DNA from: Corynebacterium faecale
GTDB taxonomy: Bacteria; Actinomycetota; Actinomycetes; Mycobacteriales; Mycobacteriaceae
Assembly: GCF_030408735.1 (NCBI RefSeq)
Contig: NZ_CP047204.1
Coordinates: 1,736,001 to 1,800,000 of the forward strand
Length of the DNA stretch: 64,000 nt
Direction of reading: 5' to 3'
This document shows, piece by piece, positions 18,452 to 28,446 of the stretch. The translations under genes and the position numbers were made by a program. The number at the start of each line of letters is the position of its first letter. Position 1 is the stretch's first letter. The notes beneath the pieces were generated by a model. It was not told the DNA's origin. It saw only the letters and a list, made by a program, of their open reading frames with translations, and ran no database searches.

Positions 18452-18832
18452 CGGTTCCCTATTGATTGGGGAAGCGCACTTCCAGCTGGTTCAGGCCGGG
18501 AACGTCGGCGGGTGCTCCCCTTAAAGTTTGGCTAAGCTGAGATGAGTTCATCCGGCATTCTCCCCCGTGCTTAGAAACCGTGCTCAGAAATCGCAGCATG
18601 CGGGCGGATGCCCACAGATTTATAGGTTTCAATCCTGGAAATTCAGGGGAATTATTAGCGTTGGCTTTCTCCTGGGGAATGAACACCGGTAGAATGCGTT
18701 TGAAGAGATGGATATATCCATCAAACAGCGCCTCACCAACTTTCGGGGTTGGAATTGGGTCAGGGGTAAACCGCTTCCCACACGGGGCGGTTTTCCAGTT
18801 GTGTTTGGAATTTACAAGGAAGGCAGTCTCCT
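18452..18832 (+). other. Intergenic region upstream of dtxR
   Basis: 381 bp with no convincing gene. It contains an extended -10-like ggTAGAAT (18691-18696) and, 10 bp downstream of that, a perfect 16-bp palindrome (18707-18722). ggaagg lies just before the dtxR GTG start. A 75-codon minus-strand frame at 18459-18686 has no family resemblance that I can see and was not called. Confidence 0.5.
18707..18722. promoter_or_regulatory. Perfect 16-bp palindrome upstream of dtxR, possible operator
   Basis: GATGGATATATCCATC is exactly self-complementary. It lies just downstream of a plausible -10 hexamer (TAGAAT 18691-18696), that is across the predicted +1 to +20 region of the dtxR-galE transcript. 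That position suits a repressor site. It does not match the DtxR box itself (TTAGGTTAG...). Confidence 0.4.
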
Positions 18833-19525
18833 GTGAAGGATCTGGTCGATACCACTGAAATGTATCTGCGCACCATTTATGAACTCGAGGAGGAGGGCAT
18901 CATCCCGCTCCGTGCGCGCATTGCAGAGCGCCTCGAGCAGTCCGGCCCCACCGTGAGCCAGACTGTTGCCCGAATGGAGCGCGATGGTCTGGTCCATGTC
19001 AGTCCGGATCGCAGCCTCGAGATGACTCCCGAGGGTCGTGCCCTCGCCATTGCAGTCATGCGCAAGCACCGCCTGGCCGAGCGCCTGCTCACCGACATCA
19101 TCGGACTGGACATCCACAAGGTCCACGACGAGGCCTGCCGCTGGGAGCACGTCATGAGTGATGAGGTGGAGCGTCGCCTCGTCGAGGTTCTTGATGATGT
19201 CTCGCGCTCCCCCTTCGGCAACCCCATCCCGGGTCTGACCGACATCGGCTTTGATCAGGATCGCGAACCCGACTCAGGTGTCCGTGCCATCGACCTCCCC
19301 CACGGGGAAACCCTCCGGGTTCGTATTGTCCAGCTCAATGAGATTCTCCAGGTGGATCAGGAGCAGTTCCAGATCCTCACCGCTGCCGGCATCAAAATGG
19401 GAACCGAGGTGGAGATCACCAATGAACAGGGCCGCGTGATGATTACGCACAACGGCATGGTCGTGGAACTCATCGATGATCTTGCTCATGCGGTCCGGGT
19501 GGAAAAGATTGAGGGTCTCAACTGA
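18833..19525 (+). CDS. dtxR: Iron-dependent transcriptional repressor DtxR
   Basis: Fe(II)-activated global regulator of siderophore, haem and iron-storage genes, 230 residues. It has an N-terminal winged helix (recognition region [14 protein letters not shown]), a dimerisation and metal-binding domain and a C-terminal SH3-like domain (about 150-230). All seven ligands known from C. diphtheriae DtxR are at identical numbering: Met10, Cys102, Glu105, His106 (site 2) and His79, Glu83, His98 (site 1). GTG 18833 follows ggaagg. The stop overlaps the galE start (TGATG), so galE is in the same operon, an arrangement conserved in Corynebacterium. Confidence 0.97.
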   Translation: MKDLVDTTEMYLRTIYELEEEGIIPLRARIAERLEQSGPTVSQTVARMERDGLVHVSPDRSLEMTPEGRALAIAVMRKHRLAERLLTDIIGLDIHKVHDEACRWEHVMSDEVERRLVEVLDDVSRSPFGNPIPGLTDIGFDQDREPDSGVRAIDLPHGETLRVRIVQLNEILQVDQEQFQILTAAGIKMGTEVEITNEQGRVMITHNGMVVELIDDLAHAVRVEKIEGLN

Positions 19526-20511
19526 TGAAGCTTCTGGTTACCGGAGGTGCCGGCTACGTGGGTAGTGTCTGTGCCGCCGTCCTGGTGGAGCGTGGACACG
19601 ATGTCACGATCATCGACAACTTCACCACCGGCAACCGCGAAGCGATCCCCGCAGGGGCCACCCTGGTGGAAGGCGACGTGCACGATGTCGCCCATGAGGT
19701 TCTCGCCAGCGGGGACTTTGATGGTGTGGTCCACTTCGCCGCCCGGTCCCTCGTAGGCGAATCAGTGAGCCAGCCCGCTGATTATTGGCAGCACAACGTG
19801 GTGACCACCCTGACCCTCCTTGAGGCGATGAGACACAACGGCGTGAATAACCTCGTCTTCTCATCCACCGCAGCAACCTACGGTGAACCTGAACAGGTCC
19901 CGATCACCGAAGACATGCCGACGGCCCCCACCAACCCCTATGGGGCGTCCAAACTGGCAATTGACTACGCCATCACCTCCTACGCCCATGCTTATGGCCT
20001 CGGGGCGACGAGCCTTCGTTATTTCAATGTGGCTGGAGCCTATGGTTCGATCGGCGAGAACCGTGACGTGGAGACACATCTGATCCCGCTGGTTCTCCAG
20101 GTCGCACTAGGCCACCGCGAGAAGATCTCCATGTTTGGTGACGATTGGCCCACCCATGACGGCACCGCGGTCCGTGATTACATCCACATCCTTGATCTCG
20201 CGGAAGCCCACGTCCTGGCCCTCGAATCCAATGCCGGAGGGTCACACCGCATCTTCAACCTCGGATCCGGTGATGGTTACAGCGTGAAACAGGTTGTGGA
20301 GATGTGCCGCGAGGTCACCGGCCACCCGATCCCTGCTGAGATCGCACCCCGGCGCGCCGGCGACCCGGCCACGCTGATCGCTTCATCGGACAAGGCCCGT
20401 CGCGAACTGGGTTGGGCCCCGTCCCACACCGATCTGCGGACCATCGTGGAGGATGCGTGGGTATTCACCTCCCAGCTGGGGGATCTCGCGCACAGCGCCC
20501 GGCGACGTTAG
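19525..20511 (+). CDS. galE: UDP-glucose 4-epimerase
   Basis: NAD-dependent interconversion of UDP-glucose and UDP-galactose, supplying galactose for arabinogalactan. 328 residues. The Rossmann motif [12 protein letters not shown] is at the N-terminus; the catalytic Ser/Thr region [10 protein letters not shown] and the YGASKLAID (YxxxK) pair are present, as is the substrate-domain RYFNVAGA. It is one base overlapped with dtxR. It ends 22 bp from the convergent DUF4192 gene, with no clear terminator between them. Confidence 0.95.
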   Translation: MKLLVTGGAGYVGSVCAAVLVERGHDVTIIDNFTTGNREAIPAGATLVEGDVHDVAHEVLASGDFDGVVHFAARSLVGESVSQPADYWQHNVVTTLTLLEAMRHNGVNNLVFSSTAATYGEPEQVPITEDMPTAPTNPYGASKLAIDYAITSYAHAYGLGATSLRYFNVAGAYGSIGENRDVETHLIPLVLQVALGHREKISMFGDDWPTHDGTAVRDYIHILDLAEAHVLALESNAGGSHRIFNLGSGDGYSVKQVVEMCREVTGHPIPAEIAPRRAGDPATLIASSDKARRELGWAPSHTDLRTIVEDAWVFTSQLGDLAHSARRR

Positions 20512-20533
20512 GACTCTATATTTCTCTGCATCA

Positions 20534-21682
20534 TCAGGCAGCTTGGGCAGGTTCAGACTCATCCGGGTCTGCACCTGCCCTTGTGCCATAGTGGGTGCGG
20601 ACCATGTCATTGCCACGCATACAGGCATCCACCATCGAATCGGACTGTCCGTCCATGAGCCCTCGTTGCAGCAGTGCTGAGAAACTGTGCCCCGGGTCGG
20701 TGACCTGGGCGGCTTCCAAGGCTGGGATCGCTTTCATCCCCAGGCGACGCTGGATGGCGCTGATCGCGAACAGGCACAGGGCGTTGGACCGGATGGTTCC
20801 GTTGAAGGTCTTGGCCACAGCGAGGAAGAGATCGGATGCCACATCCGGGGTGTGGACAGCGTGATGGAGTATGGCATCCCGGAGCAGCAACGAGGTGAGG
20901 TAGGCGGCCGCATCACGTAGGAGGCCCGGTTTTTGCAGCAGGGCGGTGTGGTTGGTCCCCGGTGACCTGGTGGTGGCGCGGTGCATGATCGTGTCGAATC
21001 CATCGAGTGCCGCATCAAAGGCACCGCCATCGGGGTTGGTTCTGATGGCACGGAGGATGTCTTCGCCGATCTCACGTGCCTGTGCGGTGAGATCGGCGAT
21101 CCCTTCGCTGGTGAGGAAGCGGTTGTCCCGGTCGTAGGCGGAGTAGGCGTCAGTCCTGGTGAGTTCTGGAAGGTGTCCGTGTTCCAGGAGGTTCTGCGTG
21201 GCCAGCGCCTGCGTGATGGGCGCGATTCGTCCATGTTCCCATTCGGATAGTCCCCGGCAGGTGCTGCCCAGTTCCTCAGGGGAAGGGCCGAAGGCGAGCT
21301 GATAGGTTTCACCGCTGTAGATACCTGCGGTGACCCAGCAGGCGGTGATGGGGACGGTGCCGGCCTCTGCGGCGTCGAAAAGCTTGTCCACGGTTTCCTC
21401 GATCGCCGCACTGTTGGACTGCTCCGTGATGGCGAAGCAGAAGATGAGGTCGGCTTCCACCGAGGTGATGGCCTGACCTAGCTCTGGTAGGAGGTGAAGT
21501 TCGTCGATGTTGACTCTTATCACTGGGCCGAGGGTGTGTCTGGGGCCTGAGCCCTCCCGGAACATGGCGGCGAAAACGAGTGATTCGGTGGGAAAGAATC
21601 CGAGAATTCCCGGGATGTTGGCAATGAGATCCCCTGGTGTACCCAGGACTGGTGTGGATGATGGATTGTTATTTTCTGGCAT
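20534..21682 (-). CDS. DUF4192 family protein
   Basis: Soluble 382-residue protein of unknown function. The diagnostic start region TPGDLIANIPGILGFFPTESLVFAAM, followed by VIRVNIDEL and later RDAILHHAVHTPDVASDLF, is the DUF4192 pattern common in Actinobacteria. ATG 21682 (MPENNNPSSTP) is preferred; the open frame continues to 21769 without a good ribosome-binding site. No catalytic motif or membrane segment is visible. The last about 25 residues are acidic. Confidence 0.85.
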   Translation of the reverse strand: MPENNNPSSTPVLGTPGDLIANIPGILGFFPTESLVFAAMFREGSGPRHTLGPVIRVNIDELHLLPELGQAITSVEADLIFCFAITEQSNSAAIEETVDKLFDAAEAGTVPITACWVTAGIYSGETYQLAFGPSPEELGSTCRGLSEWEHGRIAPITQALATQNLLEHGHLPELTRTDAYSAYDRDNRFLTSEGIADLTAQAREIGEDILRAIRTNPDGGAFDAALDGFDTIMHRATTRSPGTNHTALLQKPGLLRDAAAYLTSLLLRDAILHHAVHTPDVASDLFLAVAKTFNGTIRSNALCLFAISAIQRRLGMKAIPALEAAQVTDPGHSFSALLQRGLMDGQSDSMVDACMRGNDMVRTHYGTRAGADPDESEPAQAA

Positions 21683-22090
21683 GCGCTCAGTATGTGGGAG
21701 TTTTGCTGCCTCCGGTAGGCTGTGGCCCTCCATCCACAGGTTCTGATACCTGGAGTGATCTCTATCCACAGCCCATAGTGAGATGTTGTTGCCAAAGGGC
21801 AGGTCAAGCCGGGTTCCGGGATGGTGGTGATCGAGGAAGTGGATCCTGTTGATGTTGGCGTGGGCGTGGCCAGGCGTTGACTCTTGTTCGAACCGGCATC
21901 GACTAGACTCGGGATGATTCGGAGCTGGAATAGCACATTGATATGAATGAGGGGATTAATTCTCAGTGACTGTGCGTTGAACTCAATAAGACCATCCCTG
22001 ATACGGAATTCGGTCTAATTTTTTAACAACGACCAACCGCCAGGGGTCAACCCTGAAACGATGAATGTTTAGTGAGATTGAGGAGGAATA
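21683..22090. other. Divergent intergenic region between the DUF4192 and PAC2 genes
   Basis: About 408 bp. It contains ttgaac (21975-21980) followed 16 bp later by tgatac, a possible promoter for the PAC2 gene, and a good gaggagga ribosome-binding site just before ATG 22091. No gene, palindrome of note or RNA was identified in the rest. Confidence 0.4.
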
Positions 22091-23050
22091 ATGTCGGATA
22101 ACAAGGAACCAATGTACGAACTTGAATACCCGTCACCTGAGGTGAGCGGGAACGGATCGGAAGGCCCTACCCTCATTGTTGCTCTTCAGGGTTATGCCGA
22201 TGCAGGCCATGCGGTGGAGTCCAGCGCTTCACATCTGATGGCTGCACTGGATCACCGGCTCATCGCGTCCTTCAACAACGATGAGTTGATTGATTACCGT
22301 TCCCGCCGCCCCACCGTGGTCATTGATCACAACGAGGTGACCGGGATGGAGAACCTTGAGCTGGGCCTGCATGTGGTGCGTGACTCGGACAACAAGCCCT
22401 TCCTCGTGCTGGCCGGGCCTGAGCCGGATCTCCGGTGGGGTGCCTTCACCCAGGCGGTATCTGATCTCGTGGACAAGTTCGGCGTGGATAAGACCATCTG
22501 CCTTTATGCCGCACCCATGACGGTTCCGCATACCCGTCCCACTGTGGTCTCTGCCCACGGTAACTCTGCTGATCTGTTGAAGTCACAGTTCAACATCGAT
22601 GCGCGTATCTCGGTACCCGGTTCCGCATCGCTGAAGCTGGAGAGGCTGCTGCACACCCAGGGCAAGAATGTTGCCGGCTACACGGTGCATGTACCCCACT
22701 ATGTCGCTGCCTCACCGTACCCCGCAGCAACATTGAAATTGCTGCAGGCTGTCGCGGACACCGCTCAGCTGAACCTGCCGTTGCTGGCCATTGAACGTGA
22801 TGCGGACAAGGTCCAGCGTCAACTCACTGAACAGACTGCTGATTCCACGGAGATCCAGCACGTGGTGGGTGCCTTGGAACAGCAGTATGACGATGAGCTC
22901 GAGCGTTACCGTGAGAAGAATCCGCAGGCGGTTCTCCCAGGTGAAACCCCGGTTCCATCAGGTGATGAAATCGGTGCGGAGTTTGAGAAGTTCCTCGCTG
23001 GCCTGGATGACACCGATGATCCGGATAAGCAGGACAATCCGGAGGATTAG
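22091..23050 (+). CDS. PAC2 family protein
   Basis: 319-residue protein of the proteasome-assembly-chaperone (PAC2) superfamily, conserved in Actinobacteria (M. tuberculosis Rv2714 type). Seen here: the ALQGYADAGHAVESSASHL start of the domain, a central LYAAPMTVPHTRPTVVSAHG block and VAGYTVHVPHYVAASPYPAATLKLLQA. The C-terminal 70 residues are charged and probably helical. Corynebacterium lacks a proteasome, so the superfamily name does not predict the role. ATG 22091 follows gaggagga. A strong terminator lies just downstream. Confidence 0.87.
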   Translation: MSDNKEPMYELEYPSPEVSGNGSEGPTLIVALQGYADAGHAVESSASHLMAALDHRLIASFNNDELIDYRSRRPTVVIDHNEVTGMENLELGLHVVRDSDNKPFLVLAGPEPDLRWGAFTQAVSDLVDKFGVDKTICLYAAPMTVPHTRPTVVSAHGNSADLLKSQFNIDARISVPGSASLKLERLLHTQGKNVAGYTVHVPHYVAASPYPAATLKLLQAVADTAQLNLPLLAIERDADKVQRQLTEQTADSTEIQHVVGALEQQYDDELERYREKNPQAVLPGETPVPSGDEIGAEFEKFLAGLDDTDDPDKQDNPED

Positions 23051-23075
23051 TCCTCCTCACGCACGAGGCGGAAAC

Positions 23076-23121
23076 CCGCCCCACTCCTTGCGCACCGGAA
23101 GATGCGCAAGGAGTGGGGCGG
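23076..23121 (+). terminator. Terminator downstream of the PAC2 gene
   Basis: A perfect 19-bp inverted repeat (ccgccccactccttgcgca and its complement) with an 8-nt loop is followed by tcggtctttt. It is one of the strongest hairpins in the window and separates the PAC2 gene from the following helicase gene. Confidence 0.93.
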
Positions 23122-23188
23122 TCGGTCTTTTCGTCGACAAGCATGCGGGTGCCCCCGGTGTCCGGTGCGTTGGCTACGCTTGGTAACC

Positions 23189-25729
23189 GTGAACCTTTCC
23201 CAGATGTTGCCTGACCTTTCCGATGTTCCAGAGAGCCTGCTGGATGAATCCATCTTCGATTCATTTCTGGCGTGGACGAGCACCCGGGGCATCGGCCTGT
23301 ACCCTGCGCAGGAAGAAGCCTCCCTGGGCATTCTCACCGGCGACAATGTCATTCTGGCGACCCCGACCGGTTCTGGTAAATCCATGGTGGCCATCGCCGC
23401 ACACTTCATCGCGATGGCACGTGGGCAGCGCAGCTTCTACACCGCCCCGATCAAAGCACTGGTGAGTGAGAAATTCTTCTCCCTGTGTGAGATTTTCGGC
23501 GCAGAGAATGTCGGCATGATGACGGGAGATGCCACCGTCAATGGTGGTGCCCCGATCATTTGTGCCACAGCAGAAATCGTGGCCAATATCGCTCTGCGTG
23601 ACGGAGCCTCGGCAGCCATCGATCAGGTGGTGATGGATGAGTTCCACTACTATTCCGAACCTGACCGTGGCTGGGCATGGCAGGTTCCCCTTCTGGAATT
23701 ACCACGCGCACAATTCCTGCTGATGTCCGCCACCCTGGGTGATACCGGGTGGTTGGAAGAGGATCTCACCAAACGAACCGGCCGGACCACCAGCTTCGTG
23801 GGCAACACCGAACGCCCGGTGCCACTGGAGTTCTCCTATGTGTACACCCCGGTGCATGAGACCATCGAGCAGCTCCTCACCGAGAAGAAAGCCCCCGTCT
23901 ACGTGGTGCACTTCACCCAGCGGGACGCCATTGAACGGGCCCAGGCGATGACCTCCATGACGGTGATCACCAAGGAGGAAAAGGACCGCATCGCAGACGA
24001 GATCGGTGATTTCCGTTTCACCACCACCTTTGGCAAGACGCTATCCAAACTGGTTCGTCGTGGTATCGGCGTTCACCATGCCGGCATGCTGCCCAAATAC
24101 CGCCGGTTGGTGGAAAAACTCTCTCAGACAGGATTATTGAAGGTGATCTGCGGAACCGACACTCTGGGTGTGGGCATCAACGTGCCCATCAGGACAGTGT
24201 TGATGACCGGTCTGGTGAAGTTCGACGGTTCCCGTGAACGCGTGTTGAAGTCCCGGGAATTTCACCAGATTGCGGGCCGTGCCGGGCGTGCCGGGTATGA
24301 CACCGTGGGGCATGTGGTGATCCAGGCTCCTGAACACGAGATCGAGAACTTCCGTCTCCGGGAAAAAGCCGGTTCCGATCCGAAGAAGTTGAAGAAACTC
24401 CGACTCAAGGCCACCCGCCCCGGTGAAGTCACCTGGACATCGAAAACCTATGAGCGTCTCACCACCGCCGAACCGGAACAGCTCACCAGCCAGTTCAAGA
24501 TCAGCAACTCCATGCTCCTCAATGTGATCGCCCGCCCCGGTGACGGTTATGACCACCTCAGGCACCTGCTGCGGAGCAACCACGACACCCGGAACAAACA
24601 GAACAAGGACATACTCACCGCCCTGGAATTGTTCCGGGGGCTGGTCAACGCCCAGATCATCGACAAGGTTGAAAACGGTCCCGATGAAACCGGGCGGGTT
24701 TATGCCCTGACACAGGATCTCCAACGTGACTTCGCGCTCAACCAGCCACTGGCACCGTTCGCCTTGGCAGCCCTGACCCTGCTGGACAAAGAGTCCGAAA
24801 CCTACACACTCGACGTGATCAGTGTGTTTGAATCCATTCTGGATGATCCCCGGCAGATCCTCATCGCCCAGCAGAAGGCCCGGCGCGGTGAGGAGATTGA
24901 AGCACTCAAGGCAGAAGGGGTGGATTACAGCGAGCGCATGGCGATCATCGAGGACGTGACCTGGCCCAAGCCCCTGGAGGAGGAGCTGGGGCAGGCCTTC
25001 GAAACCTTCCGCGAGGGGCACCCCTGGGCGAAGGAATTCGAGCTCAGCCCGAAATCAGTGGTCCGCGACATGATCGAACACGGCATGACCTTCTCTGATC
25101 TGGTGGCAACCTACGGTGTCGCCCGTTCTGAGGGTGTGGCCCTGCGGTACCTCACCGACGCCTGGCGTACCCTCCAGCATTCCCTCCCCCGCGACCATTC
25201 CACCGAGGAATTGGATGATGTGGTGGTGTGGTTGGGGGAGCTCATCCGTCAGGTTGACTCATCACTGGTGGATGAATGGGCCCAGATGGCCGACCCGGAT
25301 GCACCGATTGACAAGGAAACCCTGGCGCGCGAACTGGCCTTCGGGGTGGAAGACCCCACTGCACTGACAGCCAACCGCCGTGCCTTCACCATCATGATCC
25401 GCAACGCGATGTTCCGCCTCGTTGAGCTGTTCGCCTATGAGAAGGAAGACCAGCTTGCCCTCATGACCGAGCACCTTGATGAGAAACCGGACTTCCCCGC
25501 TGCCATGGATGCGTACTTCGATGAGTATGCAGACCTGGATACCGGCCCCGCTGCCCGTGGAGCTGAATTCTTTAAAGTCGAGCAGAGTGGCAGGGCGTGG
25601 GCTGTCCGACAGACTATCAAGGATCCGGAAGGTGATAATTCCTTCGCGTTTGTGGGTGTGGTGGATCTGGATGCCTCTGATGAGGCCGGAGAGGTACGCT
25701 TCTCCTCCCTGGACATCCAGCAGAACTGA
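23189..25729 (+). CDS. Ski2-like DEAD/DEAH-box RNA helicase
   Basis: Large SF2 helicase, 846 residues. Motif I is ILATPTGSGKSMVA, motif II DEFHYY, motif III MSATLGD; the C domain has GVHHAGMLPKYRRLVEKL, TLGVGINVPIRTV and QIAGRAGRAGYD. The C-terminal about 350 residues resemble the helical DSHCT-type region of Ski2/Mtr4-like helicases. The frame opens at 23102 inside the preceding terminator, so that start is rejected. GTG 23189 (VNLSQMLPDL) is chosen because TACGCT (23175-23180) sits 8 nt upstream, which suggests a leaderless mRNA; ATG 23204 is the alternative. Confidence 0.9.
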   Translation: MNLSQMLPDLSDVPESLLDESIFDSFLAWTSTRGIGLYPAQEEASLGILTGDNVILATPTGSGKSMVAIAAHFIAMARGQRSFYTAPIKALVSEKFFSLCEIFGAENVGMMTGDATVNGGAPIICATAEIVANIALRDGASAAIDQVVMDEFHYYSEPDRGWAWQVPLLELPRAQFLLMSATLGDTGWLEEDLTKRTGRTTSFVGNTERPVPLEFSYVYTPVHETIEQLLTEKKAPVYVVHFTQRDAIERAQAMTSMTVITKEEKDRIADEIGDFRFTTTFGKTLSKLVRRGIGVHHAGMLPKYRRLVEKLSQTGLLKVICGTDTLGVGINVPIRTVLMTGLVKFDGSRERVLKSREFHQIAGRAGRAGYDTVGHVVIQAPEHEIENFRLREKAGSDPKKLKKLRLKATRPGEVTWTSKTYERLTTAEPEQLTSQFKISNSMLLNVIARPGDGYDHLRHLLRSNHDTRNKQNKDILTALELFRGLVNAQIIDKVENGPDETGRVYALTQDLQRDFALNQPLAPFALAALTLLDKESETYTLDVISVFESILDDPRQILIAQQKARRGEEIEALKAEGVDYSERMAIIEDVTWPKPLEEELGQAFETFREGHPWAKEFELSPKSVVRDMIEHGMTFSDLVATYGVARSEGVALRYLTDAWRTLQHSLPRDHSTEELDDVVVWLGELIRQVDSSLVDEWAQMADPDAPIDKETLARELAFGVEDPTALTANRRAFTIMIRNAMFRLVELFAYEKEDQLALMTEHLDEKPDFPAAMDAYFDEYADLDTGPAARGAEFFKVEQSGRAWAVRQTIKDPEGDNSFAFVGVVDLDASDEAGEVRFSSLDIQQN

Positions 25730-25756
25730 CGTAACCCACCCGGTTCGGGTGAAAAC

Positions 25757-25783
25757 CCGCCGGATACATGTCTTCCCCGGCGG
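25757..25783 (+). terminator. Probable terminator downstream of the Ski2-like helicase gene
   Basis: A ccgccgg/ccggcgg stem with a 13-nt loop is followed by a T-containing stretch (catccttcttt), 27 bp after the stop codon. Confidence 0.55.
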
Positions 25784-25932
25784 CATCCTTCTTTAAATAC
25801 AATCTCGGGAAAATGATGTTGTTGACATAACCGCAGTTCATTCAGCGGTTTTACCTATTTACCGAGCTTATTCGCTAAAGAAGGGCCCTGTTTCATTACC
25901 ATTTCCTCCACTAAGAGGTTAAGGTTATAGGC

Positions 25933-26925
25933 ATGAGTAATAAGGAGTACCGGCCCACTCTCGCGCAGCTTCGTACATTCGCGACGATCGCCGAGTGCAA
26001 ACATTTCGGCACCGCTGCATCCAAACTATCCATTTCCCAACCTTCCCTCTCCCAGGCACTCGTAGCCCTGGAGACCGGCCTCGGTGTGCAGTTGATCGAA
26101 CGATCCACCAGGAAGGTGATTGTCACCCCGGCGGGCGAAAAACTCCTCCCCTACGCCAAGTCCACACTGGATGCGGCAGAGTCGTTCCTCGCCCACGCCC
26201 GCGGCGCCAACGGATCCTTGACTGGCCCACTGACCATCGGCATCATCCCCACCGTTGCCCCCTACATCCTGCCACCCCTGCTCAATATCGTCGATACCGA
26301 ATTCTCCGAACTTGAACCCCACATCGTGGAGGATCAGACCAAGCATCTGCTCTCACTCCTGCGTGACGGTGCCATCGATGTCGCCCTGATGGCCCTACCC
26401 TCGGAAACCCCGGGCATGAAGGAAATCCCCCTGTATGACGAGGACTTCGTCGTCGTGGTTCCAGAGAATCATGTCTTCGCAGGCCGCCAGGATCTCCAGC
26501 TCTCAGCTCTGGAGGAACTGGAACTTCTCCTCCTCGATGATGGCCACTGCCTCCATGACCAGATCGTGGACCTGTGTCGCAGGGCCGATATCAACCCGAT
26601 CAGTTCGACGACAGCAGTCACCCGCGCATCCAGCCTCACCACCGTGATGCAGCTGGTGGTGGCCGGCCTCGGTTCCACCCTGGTGCCGGTCAGTGCGGTT
26701 CCCTGGGAGTGCACCCGCGATGGACTCTCCACCGCCAACTTCGGCCCAGATGTCACCGCTAACCGTCGGGTCGGACTGGTGTACCGCTCGTCCTCCTCAC
26801 GCGCGGAGGAATTCGAACAGTTCGCCCAGATCCTCCAGCGTGCTTTCCAGGAAGCAATGTCACGTGCCAGGGACACCGGAATTGAACTGAAGAACAATGA
26901 GAGCATCCTCCCGGTTGATGCCTGA
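25933..26925 (+). CDS. oxyR: Hydrogen-peroxide-sensing LysR regulator OxyR
   Basis: LysR-type regulator, 330 residues. The N-terminal HTH is FGTAASKLSISQPSLSQALVALE, and the linker and periplasmic-binding-like effector domain follow. Cys206 and Cys215 in GHCLHDQIVDLC are nine residues apart exactly as the redox pair Cys199/Cys208 of E. coli OxyR, which separates it from generic LysR proteins. In Corynebacterium OxyR represses katA and dps-type genes until oxidised. No divergent target gene adjoins it here: upstream is the helicase, downstream a convergent membrane protein. ATG 25933 has only a weak ribosome-binding site (aagg). Confidence 0.93.
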   Translation: MSNKEYRPTLAQLRTFATIAECKHFGTAASKLSISQPSLSQALVALETGLGVQLIERSTRKVIVTPAGEKLLPYAKSTLDAAESFLAHARGANGSLTGPLTIGIIPTVAPYILPPLLNIVDTEFSELEPHIVEDQTKHLLSLLRDGAIDVALMALPSETPGMKEIPLYDEDFVVVVPENHVFAGRQDLQLSALEELELLLLDDGHCLHDQIVDLCRRADINPISSTTAVTRASSLTTVMQLVVAGLGSTLVPVSAVPWECTRDGLSTANFGPDVTANRRVGLVYRSSSSRAEEFEQFAQILQRAFQEAMSRARDTGIELKNNESILPVDA

Positions 26926-26982
26926 TCTCCATAAGCCTCTGATCAACTCACCTTGAGGCTCACGCAGTAGAGACCAACAACT

Positions 26983-27054
26983 AAAGCCCTTCCTCACCCT
27001 CCCTCACGCCCCGCCTGAACAAGGCTGGGTGTGGGGCAGGTGAGGAAGGGCTTT
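26983..27054. terminator. Bidirectional terminator between oxyR and the membrane protein gene
   Basis: Perfect 16-bp arms aaagcccttcctcacc (26983-26998) and ggtgaggaagggcttt (27039-27054) enclose a second imperfect hairpin (acgccccgcc ... ggtgtggggc). The terminal AAA/TTT lets it act for both convergent genes. Confidence 0.88.
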
Positions 27055-27091
27055 GGCATTGTCGGCATGGGGGGCGGGCCGTCTACCGCGG

Positions 27092-28285
27092 TCACCTGCC
27101 GCTGGAATCCACCGGCACCTTGCCACCACTCATCTGGCGGTACAGATGAGCGGAGATCAACACACTGACTGGAAGGAAGATGACCAATCCGAGGAACAGG
27201 GTCAACGGTCCGAAGACCATGATCACCACACCGCTGAGGACGCTGTACAGCAGCAATTTCGGGTAGTTCCTGACTGCGTCAGCGAATCCGTTCTTGGCTG
27301 CACCCACCGCATTCTCACGGCCGTCGGAGGTGTAGTACACCCAGTAGCTGTACAGGGGATTGATCAGACCTGCGATGATCACGAACAGGGCCAGGCGGCC
27401 GAGAAGTCCACTGTCCAGTGCCACCTCTCCGGTCAGCTCATTCACCATGACGGCACTCTGGGTGTCACTCTGGACGATGAGGCTGAGCACCATCCCCAAC
27501 AGCGTGAAGATGATGAGCAGGATAGCGGTCTGGCCAGCATTGATCGGGTGGAAGAAATCCTTTAGTCGCGCCCTGCGGCCGTCTGTCTCAATGAGCGCCC
27601 CGCGCATGGCCGCGATGAAGATGAGCCACGCAAGCACCGAGATCACCACGTTGATGATGATATTCACAGGTGCCCAGGGATCATTGTCCATGACCGCCTG
27701 GGGATCAAGCGCGACCATCAAAAATCCCAGCATGATGGACAGAACGAGGAACGCCAGGCCGACGATCACGGTGCCCAGGATCCAGACAGCAGGGTTGGAG
27801 AACACCGACTTGAAGCCGAAACGGACGGCCCTCATGATGTTGATGCGGCCATCGGCGGTTTCCAGAGGCCTGCCGTTGCCATCCGGACCGGCATACTGAC
27901 CAAAAGTCCCGGTCTCATATCCGCCATAGGCGTTGGCATTCGCCTGTCCATCTCCGGTGGTGCCGGGGTACGGCTCATAACCGGAATAAGCGGAGGCGCC
28001 GGCACCACCGTAGTTCGATGTACCGTAGCCGGGATTAAAACCACCGGGGGCGTCCTCGGGGTGGTTGGTGGGCCGGTAACGGTCCGGCGCCGCACCCTCC
28101 TCACCGCGCCCGCTGCCCGCTCCGCGTTCATAACCATCACTGGACGGGGGATCCAGAGGAGAATGTCCGGATTCTCCACGGTCCTCCCGGCCACCATTTC
28201 CACCATGATCACCGTTCCCACCATGATCATCACGGCCATCGGGGCCATCGGGGTTGAAGTCTGGCGAATCCTCGTCGCGGTTCAT
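27092..28285 (-). CDS. Integral membrane protein with Gly/Asp-rich N-terminal domain
   Basis: 397 residues from ATG 28285 (MNRDEDSPDF). The first about 165 residues are disordered and Asp/Gly/Pro/Tyr-rich, with several NGGHGG- and YGGYE-like repeats. The remainder holds about five hydrophobic helices (near NPAVWILGTVIVGLAFLVLSI, INIIINVVISVLAWLIFIAAM, AILLIIFTLLGMVLSLIV, LALFVIIAGLINPLYSYWVYY, and VIMVFGPLTLFLGLVIFLPVSVL), in a layout similar to predicted DUF975/YciC-like membrane proteins. Function is unknown. The frame extends to 28375, but gagagatcgaaga-type purine sequence favours 28285. It lies between oxyR and hrpA, as in C. glutamicum. Confidence 0.82.
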   Translation of the reverse strand: MNRDEDSPDFNPDGPDGRDDHGGNGDHGGNGGREDRGESGHSPLDPPSSDGYERGAGSGRGEEGAAPDRYRPTNHPEDAPGGFNPGYGTSNYGGAGASAYSGYEPYPGTTGDGQANANAYGGYETGTFGQYAGPDGNGRPLETADGRINIMRAVRFGFKSVFSNPAVWILGTVIVGLAFLVLSIMLGFLMVALDPQAVMDNDPWAPVNIIINVVISVLAWLIFIAAMRGALIETDGRRARLKDFFHPINAGQTAILLIIFTLLGMVLSLIVQSDTQSAVMVNELTGEVALDSGLLGRLALFVIIAGLINPLYSYWVYYTSDGRENAVGAAKNGFADAVRNYPKLLLYSVLSGVVIMVFGPLTLFLGLVIFLPVSVLISAHLYRQMSGGKVPVDSSGR

Positions 28286-28446
28286 CTTCTTCGATCTCTC
28301 CTCTTCACAGTTCGTGGCGTCACACCGCCCCATGTATCCGCAGCCCACTGGCCACATGACGGTGAAACACGACACATCCAGGTATCACACTACTCGCAGC
28401 CGGACTCGAACGAGCACTGCGCAACAAGTAGAATGGCCAGCTAGCC

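Noticed and set aside
18459..18686. 75-codon minus-strand frame between sigB and dtxR
   Set aside because: No ribosome-binding site, no recognisable family, and it overlaps the probable dtxR promoter region.
24134..25021. 295-codon minus-strand frame opposite the Ski2-like helicase
   Set aside because: Antisense to a motif-complete helicase; a result of high GC third positions.
28001..28260. Short repeat array in the Gly/Asp-rich N-terminus of the membrane protein gene
   Set aside because: Repeats are coding low-complexity sequence without regular spacer length; not a CRISPR array.
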